Below are positions 45,689-61,800 of a stretch of DNA of 64,000 nucleotides, piece by piece (positions within the stretch are counted from its first letter, which is position 1; each line of letters starts with the position of its first letter). Made by a program: the position numbers and the translations under genes. Under the pieces are notes generated by a model. That model made no database searches, was not told the origin of the DNA, and worked only from the letters and a program-made list of their open reading frames with translations. Source of the stretch: Oryzias latipes (lineage: Eukaryota; Chordata; Actinopteri; Beloniformes; Adrianichthyidae); assembly GCF_002234675.1 (NCBI RefSeq), contig NC_019860.2:9856586-9920585 (forward strand). Direction: 5' to 3'.

Positions 45689-45717
45689 AGCGCGCGCGCG
45701 CACACACACACACACAC
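45689..45717. repeat. alternating GC/CA tract upstream of sumo1
   Basis: AAAGCGCGCGCGCGCACACA continues as CA repeats. It lies about 180-210 bases upstream of the sumo1 start codon. Alternating purine-pyrimidine DNA of this kind can adopt Z-DNA. Confidence 0.8.
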
Positions 45718-45861
45718 TCATACAAAAACCTTGCCTTTTCCAGTATTATGAAGTCTTTACTCCTGTTCAATATTCAAATGCAATATATATGTTTAGATTA
45801 AATTTATATATTTTTAACATGGGCTTAAAAAATAGCATTTTATGATAATTTAATAAATAAC

Positions 45862-45862
<1 letters not shown>

Positions 45863-45946
<84 letters not shown>
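45863..45946. repeat. (TA)n(GA)n microsatellite
   Basis: A short TA run followed by about 37 GA units, directly abutting the truncated LINE. Confidence 0.97.
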
Positions 45947-45950
<4 letters not shown>

Positions 45951-46977
45951 AAACAGTCGACAGCCGACAGTGTGCTCAGTGAATGTCTCAGGCAATGGAG
46001 AGCAGAGGATACAGTGCTGGAGGACAGATCCTCATGGGAAGACAAACCCCTGCATGGGACGTACCACCGGACCATAACTGAAGTGGCTGATATCAAGAAG
46101 TCCTACCAATGGCTAGAGAGGGCTGGCCTACAGGACAGCACTGATGCGCTCCTCCTGGCAGCTCAGGAACAAGCCCTGAGCACCAGAGCAATAGAGGCTC
46201 AGATCTACCACACCAGACAAGACCCAAGGTGTAGGCTGTGCAAATAAGCGCCTGAAACAATCCAGCACATAACTGCAGGGTGTAAGATGCTGGCAGGGAA
46301 AGCATACATGGAGCACCACAATCAAGCAGCTGGAATAATATACAGGAACATGTGTGCAGAATATGGACTGGAAACCCCAAGGTCAAAATGGGAAACACCT
46401 CCGAAGGTGGTAGAGAATGAGAGGGCAAAAATCCTGTGGGACTTCCAGATCCAGACTGATAGGATGGTAATGGCGAACCAACCAGACATTGTAGTGGTGG
46501 ATAAAGAACAGAGGAAAGCCGTTGTGGTGGATGTGGCAGTGCCAAGCGATGGGAACATCAGGAAGAAGGAACATGAGAAACTGGAGAAATACCAGGGACT
46601 CAGAGAAGAACTGGAGAAAGCATGGAAAGTGAATGTGACAGTGGTGCCTGTGGTAATTGGAGCACTCGGGGCAGTAACCCCCAAGCTGGAGGAGTGGCTA
46701 CAACAGATCCCTGGAAAGACCTCAGACCTCTCAGTCCAGAAAAGCGCAGTGCTAGGAACAGCTAAGATACTGCAGGACCCTCAAGCTCCCAGGCCTCTGG
46801 TAGAGGACCCGAGCTTGGAGGAGAAACCACCCGCGGAGGGTGAGAGAGGCGTTTTTTAAATGTATATATAGTTTTCGTGTTTGTTTTTATATTATTTATT
46901 TATTTTGTATTGGTGCAAAGCACGTTCGGTTGTGCTTTTGTAGGAAAAGAGCTATATAAATAAAGTTTGATTTGATG
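45947..46977 (+). mobile_element. 5'-truncated LINE with zinc knuckle and restriction-like endonuclease (R4/Rex6-like)
   Basis: One frame covers the C-terminal part of a non-LTR polyprotein and is broken by a single stop inside the zinc knuckle. The knuckle is CRLC at 46230-46241, followed by TIQHITAGC, giving a C-x2-C-x7-H-x4-C pattern. Downstream is QPDIVVVDKEQRKAVVVD, which fits the PD..D core of the restriction-like endonuclease found in the R2/R4/Rex6 groups. The 3' end has AATAAAGTTTGATTTGATG. The copy begins abruptly at a GA microsatellite, so most of the RT is missing. The clade name is from memory of fish elements. Confidence 0.75.
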
Positions 46978-47349
46978 TAATCTTCAATATTCTAACTTTG
47001 AAGAATCATAGTTTATTAGAGACTTTTCACATGTTGATAATTAATATAATGTCAATTAAAATACTCTTGTTGTTTTAGATTTTTACAAGGCATTTTTAAG
47101 CCCCCCCCCCCCCCCATCACTCTGGAATGGCAGAGTTTATAGTAGACATTCTTTAAAAAAAAACAAAACAAATTTAGAAGTCGAGGATCCCACATCTATT
47201 GAAGTTTGTTTAAATGCAGTCTTAATTCCGTTGAGGTTTTGTCAAAGTAAAATAAATAAGCCAATGTTTATTAGGAAACCCACTTTAAGCTTTTACTTTT
47301 GTAGGTGCACTGAAGTACTTCCGGTTATAAGGAATTGTGTTTTCTCATG

Positions 47350-47689
47350 AAGCTTGATTTAACTCCAGGGTCAACGGCGAGCCGAGCCACTGTTAACCAA
47401 GGTGTAAAGTGCAACGAAATGAGAGGTGTCGATTAAATTGGCCCTTCAGTCGCGCACAGACACGGAAAGGCGTTCCTGGACGACCGTGTCGTCTTGGTCA
47501 CAGACGCGGAAAGTGCGGGATAAACCGACGGCCGTCGGGCCTCGTCGTCGTGGCCCAGCGGGACTCGGGGTGAAGTTAAGAGCGGACTGCCAAACTTCTG
47601 CTTCCTCCCAGCGACTCTCCGCAGGGCCCGGGGCTCCTGTCACCGGCCGTGTGGATGAGTAGTTGGACCGCGGTGCAAACAACCCACAG
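47350..47689 (+). promoter_or_regulatory. map3k2: CpG-rich promoter and 5' UTR exon of map3k2
   Basis: Composition rises sharply in CG from about 47440. The block ends in a donor (CCCACAG|GTGAGA at 47690). The next exon with the start codon is 2.5 kb away at about 50177. The exon's 5' edge is not defined. A CpG-type, TATA-less promoter fits a broadly expressed kinase. Confidence 0.55.
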
Positions 47690-48802
47690 GTGAGACTATA
47701 TGACAGATGAATGTCGCTTGAAATGACTCGGTGGTTGGCTCTGTTGTGTTTTGTTAACGCCAGTGTTGACCCGACGAGTTTCGATGATCTCTGCGGCTAG
47801 CTGTTAGCATTAGCTTGACAACAACTTCCCTGGCCTGACAGCTACTGGTTCTACACGCAGCCGCTGCGCTTCCTCCATCGGGTTCACGCATGCTGTTGTT
47901 GTGTTTGCATGTCCAAACGAAAGCAAATCGCAAAGGGTGCGCTGTCACAGCGCAATGAAATGTCAAAATAAAGCTAGCAACAGTTGTTAGCTTCCGGGAC
48001 AATTCAAGCTAACTTGGAAATTCACAGCTAGCTTGTTATCCAGTAAAAACAGCCGCAGTTTCGGTGTTTCTGGTTTTAGCTTTGCCCCAATAAATAGATG
48101 TTGATCACAAGTTTCTTAGCAGTGTTTACACCATGTTAGCTGAGCTTTAACGCTATGCTTAATGTCACGAAATTAAACTCTTTCCTTTGATGTTTAGCTA
48201 AGGAATGCTGCATGTTGTTGCCATGGTGTTAGCACAGCCATAGCACGAGTTTCCCCTTATAACAGCAGAGAGGGTTGATGATAAAACCAGTTATTATTCG
48301 CAGTGTTTACATGACATCTGTTATGTCAAGCCATACAAACACGCGTTCGGTTAGCTAGCATGATGCTTATTCTTATTTTTTCCTGTTTAAAATAACTTTA
48401 TTGCTCAGACCAACAAAATGACAAAAGATGGTCAGGTGTTTTTTTTCTGGGTTATGTGGTAGTTCCTTAAGTTAAATGAATTGTGAAATGTGACGAAAAG
48501 CTATGAATGAGGTGATCATCTTATATCAACCAAACTGGGGTCAAAAGAGAACCAGTCTGGCAGATATTTGGGTAAGCTCAGTCTTGTTGCCGTGGAAACG
48601 CTGACAGTAAAGTTAACTTTAGCCATGTGAACTTGCCCTTTGTGTTGGATTGCCATGGGGAGGATGTTGACTTCATCACATGGAGTTTAAGGGGAAAAAA
48701 TAAAAAAAAGAGTAGGAGAAATAGAAGATTGCAATAAATAACTTTATTCTATGCAGAGAATTCTATCTATAAAATGTCCTTCAGTGGTCCTGTAGTGACT
48801 TA

Positions 48803-49258
48803 TGCTGTGTCTGAATTCCCACCCTAACCCCTACATAGTGCGTTCGCCCTTTTGTAGTGCTGTCCGGATCTACAATTCCAAAATCGAGTGCCCCCAGAGA
48901 TTTCCCAGAAGTCTCTGTGAAAAACCAGTGTGCATCGATGCTCATTAGATCGGTGAATATAGACCACAATGCATTCCATCGGAACAATTTTTGCCCCAAA
49001 AAAATGTAATTAAATGTTTTTATTTTAAATAAATCATCAACCTTTTATCTTCGGAAGACAGTGGACTCATAAATAATCGTCGTAAAGCGCTCATATCAAT
49101 TAGATTTTGACTTTGTGAAATCGATTATGTCATGTCTGCCGTTAAAAAATAAAAAAGTTTTGAGCATGGTGTTCGAATTACTTTTAAAATTCAGGGCGCT
49201 ACATAGTGCCGCACTATATAGTTTGTTAGTAGTTAGGGAGGGAATTCGGACACAAGCT
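48803..49258. mobile_element. 456-bp inverted-repeat element in map3k2 intron 1
   Basis: Left GCTGTGTCTGAATTCCCACC and right termini are complementary over about 25 bases, and CATAGTGC-type blocks recur inside near both ends. No transposase. Target duplication not clear. Confidence 0.7.
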
Positions 49259-50239
49259 TAGTAAACCTTACTAAATGCTTTACAAAACACGTTTATGGGG
49301 ATGTAGATACTTCTATCTTTAAAAAAAAATTGCAAAATGCAACATTTTGAAATAATCAAATGTGTAGATAAAAAAATGGTATTTGAACATGTGACTTTTA
49401 CTGCCCGCGTATTAAATCAGTCCAATTTTTTCCCCCAAAACTTCACTTTATTTAATCCAGATTATTTGTTTATCAGATGATCTATTTCAAAACAAAGTTT
49501 TGATTCTTTTTCATTTTATTTTTTTAATCAGAACGATATACAGATTTTAGGCTGAACAAAGAGGAATTTTTCATTATTAAAATCTTTTATTTTTGACGTT
49601 TTTGTTTTTCATTTCTTTCATGAAGGCACCAAATACACAAAATTACAGATTAATCACAGATTGCAAAGTATTACAACTAGCATTAGCATTATTTGTGGAC
49701 TGTAAACATTTACAAAATGAACAAATTCTTTTTCATCTGAAAATGAAGCACAATTAAAAAAAATATTAATCAGTCAAAATGATGAATGACCGAATAATTT
49801 ATCCAAAAAGAATTAATTAATTAATAATAATTTTGGAAACAGTCGTTCTTTTGTTTATTTTTTTTAATGAAAAACTATTAGTTCTTTATATTTTGGACGG
49901 TAAAAGGAGAAGAAAGTTTTTTGTCCGTATTTGTTCATCCCATTTTATTCAAAAATGTTTTGTTTTGGTACGTTTAATTTGAGCTAAACATGAATACAGC
50001 AGTTTCATCTGTATAGCGGCGTTCACCGTTCTGTTTTAAATAAAGCTACTTAAATACCACAACAGCATTTGCGAGCATTTACAGATGTTTTAGATCCAAA
50101 TCTGCTCATCAGTCGGAAGATAACCGTCTTTTAACTTGTGAAGCTTCACGCCGGGACTTCTGCTCCGCTGTTGCAGGAGGAAGGAATCCCTTTGATGGGA
50201 GAGTCCTCTTTCCTGGCCTCCTGGGTCAGCCGCCGTGCC

Positions 50240-54746
<4,507 letters not shown>

Positions 54747-56734
54747 CACCTTCAGTCCTTACAGAACTGCCAAACATATTGAAGCAGAAGGGGCGGGCCC
54801 CCAGGTGGCTCCGCCCCCCCTCGGATTCATGCTGAGGCTGCTATGGACAGGCGAGGGAGCGCGTGCTCCTCCGTCTCTGTACGAGACTGCAGACGGTGGT
54901 TTTATTTAGGTTTTCCTGCAACGTGCACCTTAATTTCTGAAACGTGGGGGCGAGCCCCTCCCTTCTGAAGCAGACAAACGCCCCTTTTTTTCACGTTTGT
55001 ACGGTTTCTCTAAGTCGGTGTTGTGGACCTGCAGGAGGTGAAGCCCTGTCCCCACATCTCGCCGACCCGACCCAGAATGTAGTGTCCTGCCAAACCCCCA
55101 GAGAGCGCCGCCGTCGACCCCGCTGCTAAAGACGACCCCAACGCCCGCCGCTCCCCACCTCACCCTTCGTCTGACCTTCCCCGTCTTCGCCGCGTGCCTT
55201 TTTCTGTTTCAGGGCCGGTCTCGGTCGCTCAGCGTCGTTTTTGTCCTCCCGGATGATCTGCCTTCACGCCGTTTTGCCCAAAAACAAACCAGCCGGTTTC
55301 AGTTCAGCCTCACGTCCACCTATGCCTGGTTTATGCGGTTCTACAAACCTGGAAACCAAAACCTATCCCTGGTCCAACGTTGACCCCGGATTTAAGAGTT
55401 GGCTCTGACACAACACGAGAAGACGATCAGGGCTTGAAGCAGCTGAACGTCTCAAAGGTTTGCAGAAGCCCAGGGTCGCTTTGGGACATCCCACAGCCCT
55501 CCTCGTCTCCTGCTGGCCTTCCTCTTGAAGAGGTTTACAGGATCTTGCATCATGACTCCACATCGCAGCCTTTTTTACTGTTGTTTTTTGCAAACGTCCC
55601 CAACAGTCCAGAAGCAGCGCTGCAGTTTTTCTACTGTTTCTTCACCTCTTAGATGTTTCTTCTTCTCTTTGAAGGTGCAATCAGCAGATGTTAAAAGTAA
55701 CGGTACAGATAAACAATCATTTGAACCCGGTACAGTCTCTGGTACGTGCTCCTTGCTGCTGTTTCCTCCGTGTCCACTAGGTGTCGATGACGAGTTGTAT
55801 CCACAGATTGCCTCTTGCAGGTCGCGATGAAGTGGACTTCTGAGAGCACTTACGAGTTTTCTTTTTAAAAAAAATCTTTTGGTTTTCCAAAGCGGAAACA
55901 TTCTCCGAGGCGGCCCACTGTTCCACCTCGATTCCCACAATGCACTATGGATGACTCACTGATGCTTTCTTACGGCTTCCTCACAGCTGCCGGATGCAGC
56001 TCGGTTCAGCCACCTTTTCTTTGCACATTTAAAGACTGTTTTGATTTATTTTTTTTGACGGCGTGTGTGCGTGTATGTGTGTTTTGAATGTCCAGCTAAC
56101 TCTTACTGAATGTAATGTGTCATATTTACCATCAGGTGGCCTGGTTTCACCACAGTGGATTAACTCCAGTATTTGTCACCTGCAGGTACATCTGTAGTTC
56201 TCTCTGTAGCCGCTGCTGCCATTCCTGTGTGTTTGTATGTATGTGTGTGTATGCGTATGTATGTGTGTATGTTGATGTGCATTTACTGCACTTTGCTCAT
56301 TGGTCACTTGAGCATTCTGATCATGGGGGGAGGCGTCAGGACTTTAAAGTTATGATTACAAAAAAGAGGAAATGATTTAAATAAAAATAAAAAATCAAAT
56401 GTATCTTTTTTTTTGTTGTTTTTAAAAGAAAAGTACTCTTATATCCCACATGTTTGGTCTGTGTATTGTAAAAGAAGCCATGTTTATAATTCTAATTGGT
56501 TTGTGACCAATATGCCTGTTTATATCAGATCTGTATATCAGTGGTACGCATAATTTTTTAATATATATTTTTATTTTGCTTTTGTTTTGTAAATGGGAGA
56601 TTTCATGCATGGTTGGGTCCAGAGAGACACAGCGGTGCTGTTGAACGGTTGCTATTTTTTTGGACAAATTCCTGGACCGTGGCGTCGGCTCCGGGGTCGA
56701 TAATGACAGCAGTTATGAATACGATGATGAAAAC

Positions 56735-56740
56735 AATAAA
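56735..56740 (+). terminator. map3k2: polyadenylation signal of map3k2
   Basis: AATAAA about 2 kb after the stop; earlier candidates lie near 56378-56390. The interval 54747-56734 has no other gene and reads as a long 3' UTR with a (GT)/(GTAT) stretch near 56065-56270. Confidence 0.5.
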
Positions 56741-56869
56741 AGCTATTTATTTCACATGAACTCTTGGTTTTTACTCCCTATTTATTCAAGTGTTTGGTAG
56801 TTTGTGACAGACAATTGTATATTTTGAGCTATTATCGTTAAAGCATTACAACACAAATTTTAGATGTTG

Positions 56870-57110
56870 GGAACTTTATTTTGAAGGCCAAACTATTTCC
56901 AACGTTGCAGCTTTTGCACTTCCTGTTTGAGGCCAGTCTGAAATAAGACTGATTGGAGCCAAGTCACTAGGCGGCTTGTGACATATTTGCACAGGGGTTT
57001 GTTTCTTATGGACCAAACTGCAGCTAGAGCCACAAACTCCCACGTTATTGTTTACAAAAAAAGACTTAATTCGCGTTTTTGTGGCCATTACGCCATCCAT
57101 TTAGAACATG
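56870..57110. repeat. probable dispersed repeat downstream of map3k2
   Basis: Contains CTTCCTGTTTGAGGCCAGTC and GTGGCCATTACGCCATCCAT, the latter common in fish interspersed repeats. No termini resolved and no convincing protein. Confidence 0.3.
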
Positions 57111-57279
57111 TAGCTTTGAGATATAGACAATAGTATACCAATGTTATATTTTACTCTTAACAGCAGCTTATACAAGTTCCTTTCTGGTCACTCTCCCCTT
57201 GGAACGGAGGTACAGGACTGAAGTGAAGGGCCACTAGACTCAGGAACTCTTTCTTTTCCTCTGCCATCAGACTACATAA

Positions 57280-57484
57280 CCCTTGTGCTATCTTAGATGA
57301 CCCCACCCTTACATTGACGTGTTCTCCCTACCATGACAAAGGTGGATAAAGGTGGAAAGATTTCATGTAATCCATGGACACCAGTGAAAATCACAAATCA
57401 TTGAAGAAAAAAGGTTCAGAGCACTGTCTAGTGGGTCTAGATGACCCAACTCCCAATGTTAAATTGCCTAGGATAGCACAAGGG
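57280..57484 (-). mobile_element. piggyBac-like MITE, copy 6
   Basis: Left flank ATAA, right flank TTAA. Termini CCCTTGTGCTATC and GATAGCACAAGGG. The best preserved copy in the window. Confidence 0.87.
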
Positions 57485-57489
57485 TTAAC

Positions 57490-58130
57490 AGCTGACAGGA
57501 GTCTGGAACACCTTGCACATCCTCATTGTTCATTATTGTTTATTATTACTGTTCTTGAACATTTAGAATTTGCATGACATCTTTTTATTTATTTTTTTGC
57601 AGTTTTATTTTTATTTATGTTATGTGTGAATTTTGAGTTTCCTGTACATTTCGTACTCCTATCTTTATTTTATTTTATTTAAATTAACCTTGGCATTCAG
57701 AGTAGACAGCAAAGTCAGAATTTAATTGTTTAGGAAAACCTGTTTCTTACTGTGCATACGACAATAAACCCTTTGAATCTTGAATATTTCAAAATAAAAG
57801 ACACCGTTTGCCAAATAAGATCCAGATTTAATTGAATTAAAAATGCAGGAAAGTCAAAGTTAATATTTTCTATCATAACTTTAGTGCGCCTTCATCCTTA
57901 TTCTCCTTTTAATATTAAATATAAGCATGACAAAATTAAGTCAAAATTCCCCTTTTAGAAAGAAATCTAAAGTAAATATAAATCCAATGATATACTTTAA
58001 GTACTTAACCTCTGGACAGCAACTATACTGTTGTGGTACAGAACTGTACTGTGTGTTTTAAGCATATTCTAATAATATTCCACCACAAAACCTAATAAAC
58101 TTAACATAAAGAACTAAAACTACAAAAAAA
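57490..58130. other. AT-rich intergenic DNA
   Basis: Simple AT-rich sequence, with a possible retroposon tail at 57700-57785 (ACGACAATAAACCCTTTGAA). No gene recognised. Confidence 0.4.
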
Positions 58131-58440
58131 ATAATTTCTTTGGCTCCGGAGCCTCAGGTTCCAGACCCCTGTGTTAGCTTCTATTCACTTCAATGTAAAA
58201 CGCCGCTTAACAACATAAAATAACTAAAATGTAGTTCTAAAGCTACTCTGCGGCTTCATTTAAATATAAAAACTTTCTTTTATTGATCTAACATTGGATT
58301 CCATCTTCCAATGGTTTTCAGGCCTCCTTTTCCAAAAACGCCCGTATTGGTTGACCTTCCTAGCTAAGATGGCAGTGGAGCTCCAAAACAGACTTTAAAT
58401 GGATGTGATGCAAAGCAAAAGGTCACATGACCACATCCAT
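58130..58440. repeat. possible hAT-type dispersed repeat
   Basis: Begins near GGCTCCGGAGCCTCAGGTTC with CAGACCCCTG, a phrase recurring in altered form at 62528-62551. Such phrases are frequent in fish interspersed DNA repeats. The class is a guess. Confidence 0.3.
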
Positions 58441-58571
58441 CTCAGCTGAACTCTGACAAGAGTGGCATATTTATATAATAATGTTAGAGGTTGAACAGCT
58501 TTGTTAGATTTAATTTCCGGTATGTTTATTTGCCAAAAACGTCGACTAGATTGTAATTTTTGGTAAAACAT

Positions 58572-58577
58572 TTTATT
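58572..58577 (-). terminator. polyadenylation signal of the THAP gene
   Basis: AATAAA on the minus strand 225 bases after the stop codon at 58802-58804. Confidence 0.6.
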
Positions 58578-58801
58578 TTTGTAAAAGTGAATTTGATCAT
58601 TTCGTTCAGCAGAAGTTTGCTTCATAAGTTCAGAACTGAAAAAAAAAAGATTTTTTTAAAGAAACCTCTGAAAAGTTGGTTTTGACCGCGTCCTCATCGA
58701 CAGTCTTGTGGTTATGGAGAGCCGAGCGAGCGCCAGTATTCAATCAAATCGTCGCCGTCACAGAAATGTTTCGCCTGTTCTCCAATCATCTTTATGCGGG
58801 A

Positions 58802-61800
58802 CTAGCTGGGCGAGTCGCTTTCTATCTCTTCCCCCAGCTTCAGCATCGACCCGTTAATGTCGGAGGTGTCGTCTGCCTCCGAGATCCACCTGCGCAAAAA
58901 ATAAATAAAGAAATAAATCGGTCGTAAGCTTGAATTTACTGGGGGGGAAAAAAAAGAATAGAGTAACATCTCGGTAAAGACAGTAAAGCGCAATACTCTC
59001 GTTTCTGCTGTAGCTGCTAATATACGTGCATAGCTTTTATGCTAACTTCAACATCACCTATTTAGTCTTGTGGTGTCCCACAGGGCTTATTCCTAGGTCA
59101 CCATACATGTTTGCAGTATGTTTGAATATCTACTTCTACTACACTTGACTTTGTCAGGAAACCTAAAGAGTGTCTTGTGTTGATTCTATTGTGTTTGCTA
59201 GTAGCTAGAAGTTCGCAAACACAATGACTGATTCTTCCCCAATTGTCTGTCATTGGTTTGATAACACCCCATCAAAAACAAAGACCTATGTCTAATCTTC
59301 TTGTAGATCTAAACGTACCTTCTCAAAGTTCTGGTTGAAGGTAAGCTAATCTTCGTCCTCAGGAATTTATAAGCTTTGGGGCTTTGCATGTGGAGTGTGA
59401 GGGCAAAGTTCTTCTGTTCCTCTGTATAACCAGACGAACCAGCCAACTGGAACAAGTCGTAGGGGAAAGCTGGGGAAAGAACGCAAACAGGACGCGTTAA
59501 AGGTCGTCAGACGAACTCGCGGGGAGCTCCAACGCCACAGTTTACCTTCAACGGTGTCGAGCTTCTGCTGGAGTCGCTCTTTCAGAAGATTGCTCTCCTT
59601 TAGCTCCTCCTTCAAAGAGGAGATGCTCTTCTTGAGGAGCATGGCGGTTCGGGTTATCGTACGCAGCTTCCGACTCAAGGTTTCCGCCCTCCGCTCGGCC
59701 TGCTGCCACTTCAGCTTGAAGTCTTCGTTGGAGCCAGCGTAGGTGTGGAACTGTCGAAAGGCAGCACGCGCAACGTCACAATGTAAGCGATGGCACTGCA
59801 CAGGACTACAAACGTGACCTTACGGTGGAAAGGGACCACTGCTCGGGGGCTTGGCCTTCCTTTTCCGCTGAGAAGAGGGAAGCATTCTGGGAGGAGGCCA
59901 GGCGCTTCCCTGTGCTGTTCGCAGTTTGGACGAGTTTACTGTTCTGTGGAAGAAAAATGACAAAAACGGATGGGACTTTTTTTGTGATTCCACAATTTAA
60001 TCTAGTGAATTTCAATAAGCACCATGATATTTTAACAGTTTGGTCACATCACTATGATGTTTGATAAGACATAAACCCAAAATAACATAAAGGACATTTA
60101 GAATTATGAATGACAACATTTTGAACCAGTCATGACTCTACAATGACTGTTCAAAGTGACAATTACTTGTGGAGTCCCTCAAGGTTTTGTTCTGGGACCA
60201 CTACTATATTTGTTGAGAAAATGACTGCTAATTACATTTTACCCCCAATTACACAGAAAATTTACCTGGACTTAGCTCTATGTTCAAATAACCATTGTCT
60301 ATCGGGCTCTGCAATGAGGGCTCAAAATGACAATGACTTGTGGAGTCCCTCAGGGTTTTGTTCTGGGATCACTGCTATTTTTTACTCAATGAATTCTGAT
60401 AACACTTTTTTTCAAAATGTATGTGTCATTTCAGTTTACTTAACTCTATAATCAAGTAATTATGGTCAATTAGGCTCTCTAGTAATTGCTTTATAAATGC
60501 GATTTTTTTCTCTCTCCAGCAAATAAAATCAAACTTTATTTATAAAAAGTGCCTCTTTTGCATTGTGCAGCTCGAAGTACTTTACGTTTATAAACAAAAA
60601 CAAGCACGGTTATTATGATAACACAGCACCCCCCGTTGACACATACATCCTATGACCCCAAAAACAAAGTACCCATCTATTATTTGTTTTTGTATTATTT
60701 ATTTTTCTGCAGATCTCATCTTCAGAAAACACTCTCCTGTTCTTTCGAATATGCGTTTAACTAGAAAATTGAGCTTAAATGGCAAAATATTCAGACAATA
60801 ACAAATTCTAAGAATAAAATGACATGTTTTAAACTCTTAAAAGGAGCAATTAAAAATGACATTTTACCAATTTTGAGACAGACTTTCAAGAAAGGTCTTA
60901 CACTGGATATGGAGCACTGTTGGACAGGTTCACTTTCATTCTGTAAAACATTACGAGGAGACGCTGGCTGCTCTTCTGTGTTGCAGATGGTTTCTTGAGG
61001 TTCACTGTTCTGTAAGAGAGAAGTCATCTTTAATCGTTTTTCTTTAAACAATTGACAATGGAGTAGATTCTATGTGATTTTATTTTGGACAATTCTGACT
61101 CACAACCAAAACTCGTATCTGTGACTTTGTTGGTCTAAATAGATCCAGATCAGTTCAGTTATGTCAAATTTTTCAACCTTGGTGTCATAATTTCCTTAAT
61201 AAAGATTTGTGTTTGGTTGAACACAATTGTCAGGTATGCATATTTAAAAAAATATATCCCTTGCTTTGTTTGTGTAAGCAAAGACCTAAATGATATCAGG
61301 GGTTCCTCAGGGTTTGATTCTTGGACCCCTTAGATTTAAGCTACACTCTGGGTCTGAATATGCAAAAGAACCTTGTTTTTTATTTAAGCAACACAGATGA
61401 TACTTGGTTTTATATAAATCTGTCATCAATTGATTACAGTCCTCTTAGTTAAGGTTGTAAGGGTAGAATTTTGCTTTGTTTAATAACAGATCAAAGATCA
61501 ATCTTACGCTGGGAGATGGAGACTGAGGTGTAGGTTCACTGTTATCCTCTGGCGGTGGGGTGGAATCATTCTGAGTGGAGGGACGCTTCCTGGTCCTGTT
61601 GACAGATTTTCGGAGCTTCCTACTCTGTAAGAGGAAATAGACAGACATTTCCCAGGAGAGGCCTTCCTCCTCAGATCTGTGGCAGTTTTCACGGGAAAAA
61701 AAACGCTTGAAAGGGATTGTATTCGCAACGTAGAAAATAGACGGGGTGGGCCAGAAGCCCTCTCCTCAGCTCTATTCTGATGCAATCAGAGATCCATGTG

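Noticed and set aside
45767-46096. Minus-strand frame with repeated Ser-Leu
   Set aside because: Translation of the (GA)n microsatellite plus antisense LINE sequence.
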